Made by a program: the position numbers and the translations under genes. This document shows, piece after piece, positions 34,502 through 43,269 of a DNA stretch of 64,000 bases. Origin of the DNA: CAXTPV01 sp965276715 (GTDB taxonomy: Bacteria; Pseudomonadota; Alphaproteobacteria; Acetobacterales; Acetobacteraceae); the NCBI GenBank assembly GCA_965276715.1, contig OZ255622.1, forward strand, positions 2,232,001 through 2,296,000, in the 5' to 3' direction. The notes beneath the pieces were generated by a model. It made no database searches. It was not told the DNA's origin and saw only the letters and a program-made list of their open reading frames with translations. The first letter of the stretch is position 1. Each line of letters begins with the position of its first letter.

Positions 34502-37138
34502 ATGCCTGTGGGCTTGCAGACCGCGGCGCGACGACTGGCCTCGCCGCAGATGCTGGCGCGCTTCCAGAGCCGCATGACCGAGTTGAGCGGCCTGCTGCTG
34601 GGGATCGTCGGGATCTCGCTCTCCCTGGCGCTCGCGACCTACTCGCCGGCCGATCCGTCATACGACACGGCGACGATCGGGCCGGTTCGCAACATCGCGG
34701 GCCACCCCGGAGCCGACATCGCCGACCTGCTGTTCCAATGGTTCGGCGCCGCCGGGGCGCTCCCGGCTGCCTGCCTGCTCGCCTGGGCCTACAGGATCGC
34801 GTCGCATCGTGGTCTTGGATCGGTCACGGTACGGCTCGCCGCGCTGTTCGCCGCCCTGCCGGCGGCGGCCGCTGTGCTCGCGGCACTTCCGCGGCTGATC
34901 GGATCGGGCGCGAGCCAATGGGCCGCCTGGCCAAGCGAGGCCGGCCTGGGAGGTGCCGCGGGCGACACGATCGCCGCGAACGCCCTGGGCGCCGGACGCG
35001 GGCTGCTCGGGCCGCTCGGCGGCACACTGGTATGGCTCGTGGGCGGCCTGCTGGCGGTCATCCTGGTGCTGCTGGCACTCGGCTTGTCGGGCCAGGAATG
35101 GCGTGCGGGTCTGCGCCTGTCATCGAGAGCGGTGACGCTGCCGCGCCGCCTGATCGGCGAACGATCGGCGAGACGGGAGAGGGAGCCGGTTGAATCGACG
35201 GCGCGTGTGGCGGCGGTCGCGTCCCGGACCGATCATCGGGCGATGATCGATGTCGGGCCGGACGTCGCCACGTCCGACATGGCCCGGGCGAGCGCGCGCG
35301 ATCTCCTCACGCGAGTCCAGCGCGTGCGGCCGGAGGCCAGGCGGGAACCGGCGCTTCCCGCCGAGGCGACGGGCGTGCCGGCGGTCGTGCCGGCCGCAGC
35401 CGCCGTGGAACGGCCGGCGGAGCCGATCGCTTTGCCGGCACCGTCACCGGACCAGACCGGAGCGTTCGCCGGTCTCGCGATCGACCCGCGCCCGTCGCGC
35501 TTCGGCGCCTTGTCGCCGGTCCGGCGGCTGCTGGCCCGTACACAGGACAGCGTCGAGGCGCCGCGACAGGAGCGGCCGCGACAGGAGCGCTGGCAGCCAG
35601 CCGCCGCTCCGCCGCCGGACCAGGAGGGGTGGCGTCTTCCGCCGGTGTCGCTCCTGCGCGCGCCCCCGGTGCACGGGGCGTTCGGGCCGTCACCACAGGT
35701 GCTGGAAGCCAACGCGCGCCTGCTCGAAACCGTCCTGTCGGACTATGGCGTCCAGGGCGTGATCCGCGACATCAGGACCGGTCCGGTAGTGAGCCTGTAC
35801 GAGCTCGAGCCCGCGCCGGGCATCCGGAGTGCGCGCGTGATCGGGCTCGCCGACGATGTCGCGCGGTCGCTGTCGGTCACCGCGGTGCGGATCGCGACCG
35901 TGCCGGGCCGGAACGTGATCGGGATCGAGATCCCCAACCCCAAGCGCGAGACGGTCTTCCTTTCGGAACTGCTCGGATCGCGTGAGTTCGCGACCCATCC
36001 GGCACGGCTGGTGCTGGCATTGGGCAAGGACATCGGCGGCAATCCGATCCTTGCCGATCTTGCGCGCATGCCGCATCTGCTCATCGCCGGAACCACCGGG
36101 TCGGGCAAGTCGGTTGGCGTGAATGCGATGATCGCGTCGCTGCTCTACCGTCTCAGCCCGGACGAATGCCGGCTCATCCTGATCGACCCGAAGATGCTCG
36201 AACTGTCGGTCTATGATGGCATCCCGCATCTGATGGCGCCCGTCGTCACCGACCCGCGCAAGGCGGTTACCGCGCTCAAATGGACCACCCGCGAAATGGA
36301 GCGACGCTACCGCGCGATGAGCCAGCTCGGCGTGCGCAACATCGCGGGCTACAACGAGAAGGCCGCCGAGGTCCGAGCGCGCGGCGACACGCTGGCACGG
36401 CGGGTCCAGACCGGCTTCGACAGCGAGACCGGAAAGCCGACCTACGAGGAGCAGAACCTCGATCTTCGGCCGCTCCCATTCCTCGTCGTAGTGATCGACG
36501 AGATGGCGGACCTGATGATGGTCGCCGGCAAGGAGATCGAGACCGCGGTACAGCGATTGGCCCAGATGGCGCGAGCGGCGGGCATCCATGTGGTGATGGC
36601 CACGCAGCGCCCATCGGTCGACGTCATCACCGGGACGATCAAGGCGAATTTCCCGACCCGGATCAGCTTCCAGGTGATCAGCAAATTCGACAGCCGGACG
36701 ATCCTGGGGGAGCAGGGCGCCGAACAGCTCCTGGGTCAAGGCGACATGCTCTACATGCAGGGCGGCGGACGGATCACGCGCGTGCACGGGCCATTCGTCG
36801 AGGATGCCGAGGTCGAGGACATCGTGGCCTACCTCAAGGGCCAGGGCGCGCCCGACTACGTGGACGACGTGACCGACGATGACGAGGATGGAGGAGGGTC
36901 GTCGTCGGGACCGAGCCAGGGCAACCTGCTCGACGAGACGAGCCTCTTCGACCAGGCGGTGGCGATCGTCGCACGTGAAGGAAAAGCGAGCACGAGCTTC
37001 ATCCAGCGGCATCTCAACATCGGCTATAACCGGGCTGCCAAGCTGATCGAGCAGATGGAGAAGGAGGGCATGGTGGGTCCCGCCAACCATGTCGGCAAGC
37101 GCGAGATCCTGTTGCGCCGGACACAGGAGGACGATTGA
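34502..37138 (+). CDS. ftsK: DNA translocase FtsK
   Basis: 878 aa. N-terminal membrane domain with about four hydrophobic segments (residues ~25-195), a Pro/Ala/Arg-rich linker (~195-390), then the motor with Walker A GTTGSGKSVGVN and Walker B LVVVIDEMADLMM. The C-terminal gamma winged helix is SFIQRHLNIGYNRAAKLIEQ. It moves and segregates chromosome termini at the septum. ATG 34502 is chosen over ATG 34457 because GGAG lies about 9 nt before it. Confidence 0.92.
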   Translation: MPVGLQTAARRLASPQMLARFQSRMTELSGLLLGIVGISLSLALATYSPADPSYDTATIGPVRNIAGHPGADIADLLFQWFGAAGALPAACLLAWAYRIASHRGLGSVTVRLAALFAALPAAAAVLAALPRLIGSGASQWAAWPSEAGLGGAAGDTIAANALGAGRGLLGPLGGTLVWLVGGLLAVILVLLALGLSGQEWRAGLRLSSRAVTLPRRLIGERSARREREPVESTARVAAVASRTDHRAMIDVGPDVATSDMARASARDLLTRVQRVRPEARREPALPAEATGVPAVVPAAAAVERPAEPIALPAPSPDQTGAFAGLAIDPRPSRFGALSPVRRLLARTQDSVEAPRQERPRQERWQPAAAPPPDQEGWRLPPVSLLRAPPVHGAFGPSPQVLEANARLLETVLSDYGVQGVIRDIRTGPVVSLYELEPAPGIRSARVIGLADDVARSLSVTAVRIATVPGRNVIGIEIPNPKRETVFLSELLGSREFATHPARLVLALGKDIGGNPILADLARMPHLLIAGTTGSGKSVGVNAMIASLLYRLSPDECRLILIDPKMLELSVYDGIPHLMAPVVTDPRKAVTALKWTTREMERRYRAMSQLGVRNIAGYNEKAAEVRARGDTLARRVQTGFDSETGKPTYEEQNLDLRPLPFLVVVIDEMADLMMVAGKEIETAVQRLAQMARAAGIHVVMATQRPSVDVITGTIKANFPTRISFQVISKFDSRTILGEQGAEQLLGQGDMLYMQGGGRITRVHGPFVEDAEVEDIVAYLKGQGAPDYVDDVTDDDEDGGGSSSGPSQGNLLDETSLFDQAVAIVAREGKASTSFIQRHLNIGYNRAAKLIEQMEKEGMVGPANHVGKREILLRRTQEDD

Positions 37139-37148
37139 GGGATCGGTG

Positions 37149-37781
37149 ATGCTTCACTCGCTCGACCGACTGCTCGCGGAGTATGGCGCGGGACTGGTCG
37201 GGATCGTGGTGGCGCTCGAGGCGATGGGACTTCCATTGCCCGGCGAGAGCATGCTGATCGGCGGCGCGCTCTATTGCGCCACGACCCACAAGATCTCGAT
37301 CACTTGGATGCTGCTCGCGGGAGCGGTCGGGGCCATTGTCGGCGACAATGGCGGCTACCTCGTCGGCCGCAGCCTGGGTTTCAGGCTTCTGGCGCGTTAC
37401 GGGAAGCACATCGGTCTTTCGGACGACCGGCTGACGCTCGGCCGCTACCTGTTTGCCCGCTATGGCGGCGCGGTGGTCTTCGCGGCCCGGTTCGTGGCGA
37501 TCCTGCGCACCTTCGCGTCGCTGCTCGCGGGGGCGAACCGCATGGGCTGGGGCCGGTTCCTGTTCTGGAACGCCCTGGGAGGCCTCTGCTGGGTGGGCGG
37601 CTACGGTCTGGGCGCCTACTATCTCGGTGTCGAGATCAAGACCCTGCAGGGCGGGGTCGCGTTGGGTATCGGAGCTATCATCGCTGTTCTCCTCGTCGTC
37701 ATTGTCGTCTACCTCAAACGCAACGAGCGGCGGTTGATCGATCTGGCCCGGGCGGAGGCGCAAGCACAGGGCGTGGCCTGA
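37149..37781 (+). CDS. DedA-family membrane protein
   Basis: 210 aa. Motifs VALEAMGLPLPGESMLIGGA, AIVGDNGGYLVGRSLGFRLL and FAARFVAILRTFASLLAG match DedA proteins, with several membrane segments and a C-terminal helix (AIIAVLLVVIVVYL). Family role: lipid flipping or membrane homeostasis, substrate unassigned here. Begins 10 bp after ftsK, so probably cotranscribed. Confidence 0.88.
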   Translation: MLHSLDRLLAEYGAGLVGIVVALEAMGLPLPGESMLIGGALYCATTHKISITWMLLAGAVGAIVGDNGGYLVGRSLGFRLLARYGKHIGLSDDRLTLGRYLFARYGGAVVFAARFVAILRTFASLLAGANRMGWGRFLFWNALGGLCWVGGYGLGAYYLGVEIKTLQGGVALGIGAIIAVLLVVIVVYLKRNERRLIDLARAEAQAQGVA

Positions 37782-37922
37782 GCGCGCGCAGATCGGAACC
37801 AAGCGAAGGCTTGCCGGTCATTATTAACATTATCTAACATTGCGTTTCGGTTACAATTGGTGCAACAGTGGCGCACGCTCGGTTTCCTATCGGCGTCCGC
37901 GCACTCTCTCGGAAGACAGACC

Positions 37923-38522
37923 ATGAAAGTCACGACCGGACGCCCAGGGCGTCCACGCGAATTCGACATCGAGGACGCCACACGCGACGCGATGGAGGTC
38001 TTCTGGCAGAACGGGTTCCACGCAACGTCCCTGCCCGACCTGATCGAGGGGATGGGGCTGACGCGGGGCAGCATCTACAAGGCCTACGACGACAAGCGCT
38101 CGATCTACCTGGCGGCGCTGGACACGTTCATCGACATGCGTCTGGGCCGTGTCGAGAAAATCCTGTCCAAACCGGACAAGCGCGCGGCGATCAGGGAGCT
38201 CCTCCGTGTGACCGCCAAGGAAACGGCGTCGTCGACGGGACGAAAAGGTTGCTTCAGCACGGCGGCGACGATCGAGATGGTTCCAATCGATCCGGATGTC
38301 GAGGAACGGCTGTCCGACCACTACGCGACGATGGAAGCGCTCCTGACGAAGTCGATCGATGCGGGAAAGCGCGACGGTGACATCACCGCCTCGATGCCGA
38401 GTGCCAGCATCGCGCGCTTCCTGGTCTGCACGATCGAAGGCATGGCCGTTCTCGGGAAGCTCGGACCGACCGAAAGAAACAACCAGAAATTCATCAACGT
38501 GGTGATGACGTTGCTGGACTGA
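37923..38522 (+). CDS. TetR/AcrR-family regulator
   Basis: 199 aa. N-terminal helix-turn-helix (~residues 15-60): DIEDATRDAMEVFWQNGFHA, TSLPDLIEGMGLTRGSIYKA, YDDKRSIYLAAL. The C-terminal ligand domain has CFSTAATIEMVP. ATG 37923 is chosen as it starts just before the DNA-binding domain. The gene is not adjacent to an obvious target operon. The AT-rich region before it (about 37820-37860) carries AACATT twice, a possible self-operator. Confidence 0.85.
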   Translation: MKVTTGRPGRPREFDIEDATRDAMEVFWQNGFHATSLPDLIEGMGLTRGSIYKAYDDKRSIYLAALDTFIDMRLGRVEKILSKPDKRAAIRELLRVTAKETASSTGRKGCFSTAATIEMVPIDPDVEERLSDHYATMEALLTKSIDAGKRDGDITASMPSASIARFLVCTIEGMAVLGKLGPTERNNQKFINVVMTLLD

Positions 38523-38529
38523 GACGGCC

Positions 38530-38605
38530 TGGTGGAGCCGAGGGGAATCGAACCCCTGACCTCCTGAATGCCATTCAGGCGCTCTCCCAACTGAGCTACG
38601 GCCCC
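38530..38605 (-). tRNA. tRNA-Ala(GGC)
   Basis: On the minus strand the cloverleaf begins GGGGCCGTAGCTCAG and has anticodon arm CTGAA-TGGCATT-CAG with anticodon GGC, a T-arm GGTTCGATTCC, and an encoded CCA end. Length 76 nt. It sits between tetR and maf. Confidence 0.95.
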
Positions 38606-38659
38606 GGCCGGCGGTGGCTATAGACCGGGGTCGTGGCTGGGACAAGATCGCCCTGGTCG

Positions 38660-39280
38660 TCATGCGAGAACGAGCCCGATCCCCCTCAGCGCCGCGAGCA
38701 TCGGCAGCAGGGGGAGGCCGAGGATGGCACTAAGCTCCCCGTCGATCGTCTCGAACAGGAGTTGACCGAAGCCTTCGACCCGGCAGGCGCCCACGCAGGC
38801 GAGAAGGGCCTCGCCTTCCTGCTCGAGATACATGTCAAGAACGGTGTCCGAGAACGGGCGCATCGTCAGGGTCGGCGTTGCCACATGACGCCAGACGATG
38901 TTTCCATCCCGCATCAGGGCAATCGCGGTGTGCAGGACCTGCCGCGTGCCGCGGAGCCGCTGAAGCTGATGTCTCGCCTCGGCGAGGGTGGCAGGCTTGT
39001 CGAACCAGGCCGAACCCGATTCGAGGACCTGATCGGCCCCGATCACGATCGCGTCCCGCCGTCGGTCTGCCACAACATGAGCCTTGGTCTCGGCGAGCAG
39101 CAGCGCGAGCGCGGACGCGCCAACGCCGTCGAGCCTGGCCTGCCGCTTGATGGCTCCTTCGTCGACATCGGCCGGAATGGCGACAAAGGATAGACCGACA
39201 CTCTCGAGCAGCTGACGCCGCGCCGACGAAGCGCTCGCCAGGATCAGCGCGGGCTGCGCCTGCTGCCATCCGGGGGGCAT
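38660..39280 (-). CDS. maf: Maf-family nucleotide pyrophosphatase
   Basis: 206 aa. Starts MPPGWQQAQPALILASASSA, with ARRQLLESVGL, the central VIGADQVLESG and FDKPATLAEAR, and HTAIAL. It hydrolyses non-canonical or canonical dNTPs as a house-cleaning enzyme; the specificity class is not assigned. ATG 39280 shares a base with the ppsR stop (TGATG). Gene order maf-ppsR-hemE is conserved near alphaproteobacterial origins. Confidence 0.87.
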   Translation of the reverse strand: MPPGWQQAQPALILASASSARRQLLESVGLSFVAIPADVDEGAIKRQARLDGVGASALALLLAETKAHVVADRRRDAIVIGADQVLESGSAWFDKPATLAEARHQLQRLRGTRQVLHTAIALMRDGNIVWRHVATPTLTMRPFSDTVLDMYLEQEGEALLACVGACRVEGFGQLLFETIDGELSAILGLPLLPMLAALRGIGLVLA

Positions 39281-40158
39281 CAAGTTGGCAGCGACGATTC
39301 GCGTCCGGAGGAGCGGGCACGTCGATCGTGCCAAGCCTGCATGAGCTGCAGGATCGTGGCCGATGTCTCCTCGATCGAGCGGCGCGTCACGTCGATGACC
39401 GGCCAGCCGCGCCGTGTACAGATACGGCGTGCCCAGAGCAGTTCGGCCTTCACGGCGTCGAGGTCGATGTAATCGCTTTCCGTCTGGCGCATCAGGCCGG
39501 TGTTGGCCCCGTGCGAGATCAACTTCAGCCGGTGACGCCTGATCTCGATCAGTGCCAACGGGTCGAGCGTCAGTCCGACGACGGGAACCGGAGGGTTTTC
39601 CAGGCCGGGCGCATCGGGCAATCCCGGAACGAGGGGGACGTTGGCCGCCTTGACGCCGCGATTGGCGAGGTAGAGCGACGTCGGTGTCTTGGACGATCGC
39701 GAAACGCCGACCAGGACGACGTCGGCCTCGACGATGCCGGCTTGTGCCTGGCCGTCATCGTGGGCGACGACGAAGTGCATCGCGTCGATCCTGCGGAAAT
39801 AATCCGCATCGAGCACGTATTGCCGCCCGGGACGCGCCGCAGCGGTGGCCCCGATCGCCTCCTGCAGGATGCCGAGGACGGGATCGAGGACATTGACGAC
39901 CGGCACGCCGAAACGCGCGCATGTCATCTCCAGATCGTTCCTCAGCGCCTTGTCGACGACCGTCGAGAGCACCGGTCCCGGCTCGCTCTCGATGCCTTCG
40001 AGGACCCGATGCAGCTGGAAGCGCGTCCTGATCAGCGTCCAGCGGTGGTAGAGGATTTCGACATGCTCGAATTGTGACACGGTGGCGCGCGCGATGGCGT
40101 TCAGCGTTTCGCCCGTCGCATCCGAGACCAGGTGCAGGTTCAGACGCAGATCCGTCAT
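39280..40158 (-). CDS. ppsR: PpsR-type (DUF299) bifunctional kinase/phosphorylase regulatory protein
   Basis: 292 aa. It has LHLVSDATGETLNAIARATV, the P-loop region VLVGVSRSSKTPTSLYLANR, and VGLTLDPLALIEIRRHRLK. Family members phosphorylate and dephosphorylate PEP synthase or pyruvate phosphate dikinase; the target enzyme lies outside this window. ATG 40158 has no clear ribosome binding site. Faces away from hemE across the candidate origin. Confidence 0.9.
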   Translation of the reverse strand: MTDLRLNLHLVSDATGETLNAIARATVSQFEHVEILYHRWTLIRTRFQLHRVLEGIESEPGPVLSTVVDKALRNDLEMTCARFGVPVVNVLDPVLGILQEAIGATAAARPGRQYVLDADYFRRIDAMHFVVAHDDGQAQAGIVEADVVLVGVSRSSKTPTSLYLANRGVKAANVPLVPGLPDAPGLENPPVPVVGLTLDPLALIEIRRHRLKLISHGANTGLMRQTESDYIDLDAVKAELLWARRICTRRGWPVIDVTRRSIEETSATILQLMQAWHDRRARSSGRESSLPT

Positions 40159-40459
40159 GGGAGCGAGGATAACGGGGATGAAGAGGATATCCAGGGCGTT
40201 CGCATGCGGTGACAGTGCCAGTGTGGGGATGGATGGTCGATTGCGGATCGGTCGAGCAAATCCGGGCTGCTTGTCCTTGCCAGGAGACAAATCTAGTCAA
40301 ACCCCTCATCGAAAAAGGGTTTGAGCCGCCTTCTCGATGTGGATAACGCCCCGGCATCTTTGCAGACGGCGGTGTACCCCGACATCCACAGTACCCTTCA
40401 CCACTGCCTCCTCTCTTTAGATCTTCTAGGTGGTAAAGGTGGAGCGCAGTCGGGTACGA
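40159..40459. other. Candidate chromosomal origin of replication (oriC) between ppsR and hemE
   Basis: This 301-bp gap has no gene. A perfect DnaA box TGTGGATAA lies at 40338-40346. Partial matches are CATCCACA at 40383-40390 and GAGGATAAC near 40164-40172; a W-box-like TGGGGA is near 40225. An inverted repeat CAAACCC / GGGTTTG is at 40298-40304 and 40317-40323. Position between a ppsR/DUF299 gene and hemE is that of the Caulobacter origin, with parAB and parS a few kb away. It is small and not strongly AT-rich, so the call is tentative. Confidence 0.5.
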
Positions 40460-41497
40460 ATGATGATCGAAAAGAAGCTTCTGAAGGTTCTGCACGGGGA
40501 GGCTGTGTGGCCGCCGCCGATCTGGTTGATGCGGCAGGCGGGCCGTTATCTTCCCGAATACCGTGCGCTTCGAAGCCAAGCCGACTTCATCACGCGGTGC
40601 ACGACGCCGGATCTGGCCGCCGAGATCACCATGCAGCCGATACGGCGGTTCGGCATGGATGGCGCGATCCTGTTCAGCGACATCCTCATGGTGCCTTGGG
40701 CACTGGGTCAGAAGCTCGCGTTCCTCGAGGGCGAGGGGCCCGTCCTGGAACCGATCAGGACCGAGGCGGCGGTCGCGGCACTTGGCCGGAGCGACGTCCT
40801 CGATGCGACGCAGCCGATCATCGAGACCGTCAGGCGGGTCAAGTCAGCCTTGATGGACGGATTTCCGGCAACGACCTTGCTTGGCTTCGCAGGCTCACCA
40901 TTCACCGTTGCCTGTTATATGGTGGACGGTGGCGGCTCCCGCGATTTCATCGAAACGCGTCGAATGGCCTACCAGTCAGCGGCGCTCTTCGGCCAGCTGA
41001 TCGCAACGATTGTCGACGCGACGGTGGCGTATCTGTCGGCCCAGATCGAGGCTGGTGCCGATGCGGTCATGCTGTTCGATAGCTGGTCGGGTATTCTGCC
41101 GCCGTCGCAGTTCCGGGTCTGGGTGATCGAGCCGACCCGGATCATCGTCCAGGCACTCAAGGCAAGACATCCACAAACGCCTGTGATCGGCTTCCCGCGT
41201 CTAGCGGGAGCACTGATCGACAGCTACACGTCGACGACCGGCATTGACTGCGTTGCGATCGATACGTCTGCCGATCCGGCACGCGCAGCCGAGCGTATCG
41301 CGCCCCGCGTGGCATTGCAGGGCAATCTCGACCCGTTGGCACTTCTGGCGGGCGGCGAGCCCCTGCGCGAGCAAGTGTTGCAGATCGCAGGCGCGCTCAA
41401 GGGTCGTCCGCATGTCTTCAATCTTGGTCACGGTGTCCTGCCGATGACGCCACCCGAGCATGTGGCTGCTCTTCTCGAGACACTGAGGCTGACATGA
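40460..41497 (+). CDS. hemE: Uroporphyrinogen decarboxylase
   Basis: 345 aa cytoplasmic heme-pathway enzyme converting uroporphyrinogen III to coproporphyrinogen III. It has WPPPIWLMRQAGRYLPEYRA, DAILFSDILM-type segment GAILFSDILMVPWALGQ, LLGFAGSPFTVACYMV, and QGNLDPLALL near the C-terminus. Start ATG 40460 (or 40463) suits the family N-terminus; GTG 40439 after AGGTGG is an alternative. First gene of hemE-hemH-hemJ and beside the candidate origin. Confidence 0.93.
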   Translation: MMIEKKLLKVLHGEAVWPPPIWLMRQAGRYLPEYRALRSQADFITRCTTPDLAAEITMQPIRRFGMDGAILFSDILMVPWALGQKLAFLEGEGPVLEPIRTEAAVAALGRSDVLDATQPIIETVRRVKSALMDGFPATTLLGFAGSPFTVACYMVDGGGSRDFIETRRMAYQSAALFGQLIATIVDATVAYLSAQIEAGADAVMLFDSWSGILPPSQFRVWVIEPTRIIVQALKARHPQTPVIGFPRLAGALIDSYTSTTGIDCVAIDTSADPARAAERIAPRVALQGNLDPLALLAGGEPLREQVLQIAGALKGRPHVFNLGHGVLPMTPPEHVAALLETLRLT

Positions 41498-42672
41498 ATC
41501 ACGCCCCGCTGCTGTCGACGATTGCGCCACCGGAGAGTCGCGAGAGACAGAGCCGATTGAGGCTCGCCGTCGTGCTGTTCAATCTCGGCGGCCCGGACCA
41601 GCCTTCGTCAATCAAGCCGTTCCTTCTGAACCTGTTTCGAGACCCCGCGATCCTTCGCGTGCCCTTCCTCCTTCGTCCGCTCCTGGCACGGATCATTGCA
41701 CGGGCGCGGGTCAAGCCGGCGACCGAGAATTACGCATTGTTGGGCGGCAAGTCGCCTCTTCTCGAGCTTACGCGGGATCAGGCACGACTGCTCGAGGCGG
41801 AACTTGCGCAAGACTTCGACGTGCATTGTTTCATCGCCATGCGCTACTGGCATCCGTTTGCCCGCGAGGCGGTCCAAGCCGTTGCCCGGGTCAATCCTGA
41901 TCGGGTGTTGCTGTTGCCGCTCTATCCGCATTATTCGACAACAACGAGCGGCAGCTCATTGACCGATTGGAGGCAGGCGGCCGCTGCTGCCGGTCTGTCG
42001 GTCGAGACCACGACGCTGTGCTGCTGGTTCGAAGACGACGCCTATCTCGAGGCGACAGCGGCGATCATTCGTCGATCGATCGACGATGCCCGCGCGGCTC
42101 TCGGTGCGGACGCGCCGCTGCGGATCCTGTTTTCCGCGCATGGCCTCCCACAGGTGATTGTCGATCGTGGCGATCCGTATCAATTCCAGGTCGAGCAGAC
42201 GGCGGCGGCCATTCTCCGGGCTTTATCGAGGCATCCCCGGCGGGACGCATCGGAGGACGACGCTGTCGTCTGCTTCCAGTCCAGGGCGACGCCACAAAAA
42301 TGGCTGGAGCCGAGCATCGAGCAGGAAATCGAACGTGCCGCGCGAGATCAGGTTGCGATCTTGGTGGTTCCAATCGCCTTCGTTTCCGACCATTCGGAAA
42401 CGCTGGTCGAGCTCGATGTCGAGTACAAGGAGGTTGCACACAAGCAGGGTGTGCCGGGCTATTTTCGCGCGCCCGCACAGAACTCCGATGGCTTGTTCAT
42501 AGGCGCGTTGGCGGCGATGGCGCGCGCCGCCGTCCGGCGTGGGCCAGGCCTTTGCTCCTTCACCGGACCGGGCCTGTGCCCGGGGCGGTTCTCGGATTGC
42601 CCGCATATTCTGGCCGGCGGAGACCCGGTCTCCCGGCTGGATCGCACCGTGGTTTCGGAGCGAGCAGGTTGA
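41494..42672 (+). CDS. hemH: Ferrochelatase
   Basis: 392 aa. It inserts iron into protoporphyrin IX. Motifs VVLFNLGGPDQPSSIKPFLL, AMRYWHPF, LLPLYPHYSTTTSGSSL, the catalytic-site FSAHGLPQ, and FVSDHSETLVELDVEYKE. The C-terminal extension has GLCSFTGPGLCPGRFSDCP, three cysteines that with an internal cysteine could hold a [2Fe-2S] cluster, as in Caulobacter ferrochelatase. Starts within the hemE stop (ATGA). Confidence 0.93.
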   Translation: MNHAPLLSTIAPPESRERQSRLRLAVVLFNLGGPDQPSSIKPFLLNLFRDPAILRVPFLLRPLLARIIARARVKPATENYALLGGKSPLLELTRDQARLLEAELAQDFDVHCFIAMRYWHPFAREAVQAVARVNPDRVLLLPLYPHYSTTTSGSSLTDWRQAAAAAGLSVETTTLCCWFEDDAYLEATAAIIRRSIDDARAALGADAPLRILFSAHGLPQVIVDRGDPYQFQVEQTAAAILRALSRHPRRDASEDDAVVCFQSRATPQKWLEPSIEQEIERAARDQVAILVVPIAFVSDHSETLVELDVEYKEVAHKQGVPGYFRAPAQNSDGLFIGALAAMARAAVRRGPGLCSFTGPGLCPGRFSDCPHILAGGDPVSRLDRTVVSERAG

Positions 42673-43121
42673 CGATCGCAGCGCTGGCCCCGTTCTATTT
42701 GTGGACGAAGTCGTTTCACGTGATTGCCGTGATTGCCTGGATGGTGTCCCTGCTGTACCTGCCGCGACTGTTCGTTTATCATTGCGATACCGTACCCGGA
42801 TCTGAGTCGAGCGAGCGGTTCAAGGTCATGGAGAGACGGCTGAGCAAGCAGATTGCTCTGCCAGCGATGCTGGCGACCACGGTGCTCGGCGTGATCCTTG
42901 TGCTGACGCCAGGCGCCGTGAGCTGGAGCGACGGCTGGTGGTATGTGAAGCTCGCGTCGGTCTTTCTCCTGTTCGGCTTTCACGGCGCTTGTAGCGGATG
43001 GAGGCGCGCGTTCCTGGAAGACAGGAACCGCAAACCGCAGCGTTTCTATCGTTTCGCCAACGAAGTCCCGACGGTATTGATGCTCGTCATCGTGGTGATG
43101 GCGATTGTCCAGCCGTTCTGA
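42669..43121 (+). CDS. hemJ: HemJ-type protoporphyrinogen oxidase
   Basis: 150 aa membrane protein with about four hydrophobic segments: LWTKSFHVIAVIAWMVSLLY, YLPRLFVYH, KLASVFLLFGFHGACSGW and a C-terminal VLMLVIVVMAIV. The conserved His in SFHVIA and the PRLFVYH segment match HemJ (UPF0093). Oxidises protoporphyrinogen IX just before HemH. The start is TTG 42669, overlapping the hemH stop (TTGA); no ATG lies upstream in frame outside hemH. Confidence 0.87.
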   Translation: MTIAALAPFYLWTKSFHVIAVIAWMVSLLYLPRLFVYHCDTVPGSESSERFKVMERRLSKQIALPAMLATTVLGVILVLTPGAVSWSDGWWYVKLASVFLLFGFHGACSGWRRAFLEDRNRKPQRFYRFANEVPTVLMLVIVVMAIVQPF

Positions 43122-43135
43122 CAGGGGTCATGGGA

Positions 43136-43211
<76 letters not shown>

Positions 43212-43269
43212 CCGATGATCCTTGATCGGCGCTGGAGGTAAGGGAGATCAGCCGGTAGCGCAAGGGTGG

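Noticed and set aside
42708..42728. Second parS-like sequence (GTTTCACGTGA) in hemJ
   Set aside because: Only 11 of 16 positions match and the bases encode the conserved SFHVIA of HemJ, so it is better explained by protein constraint.
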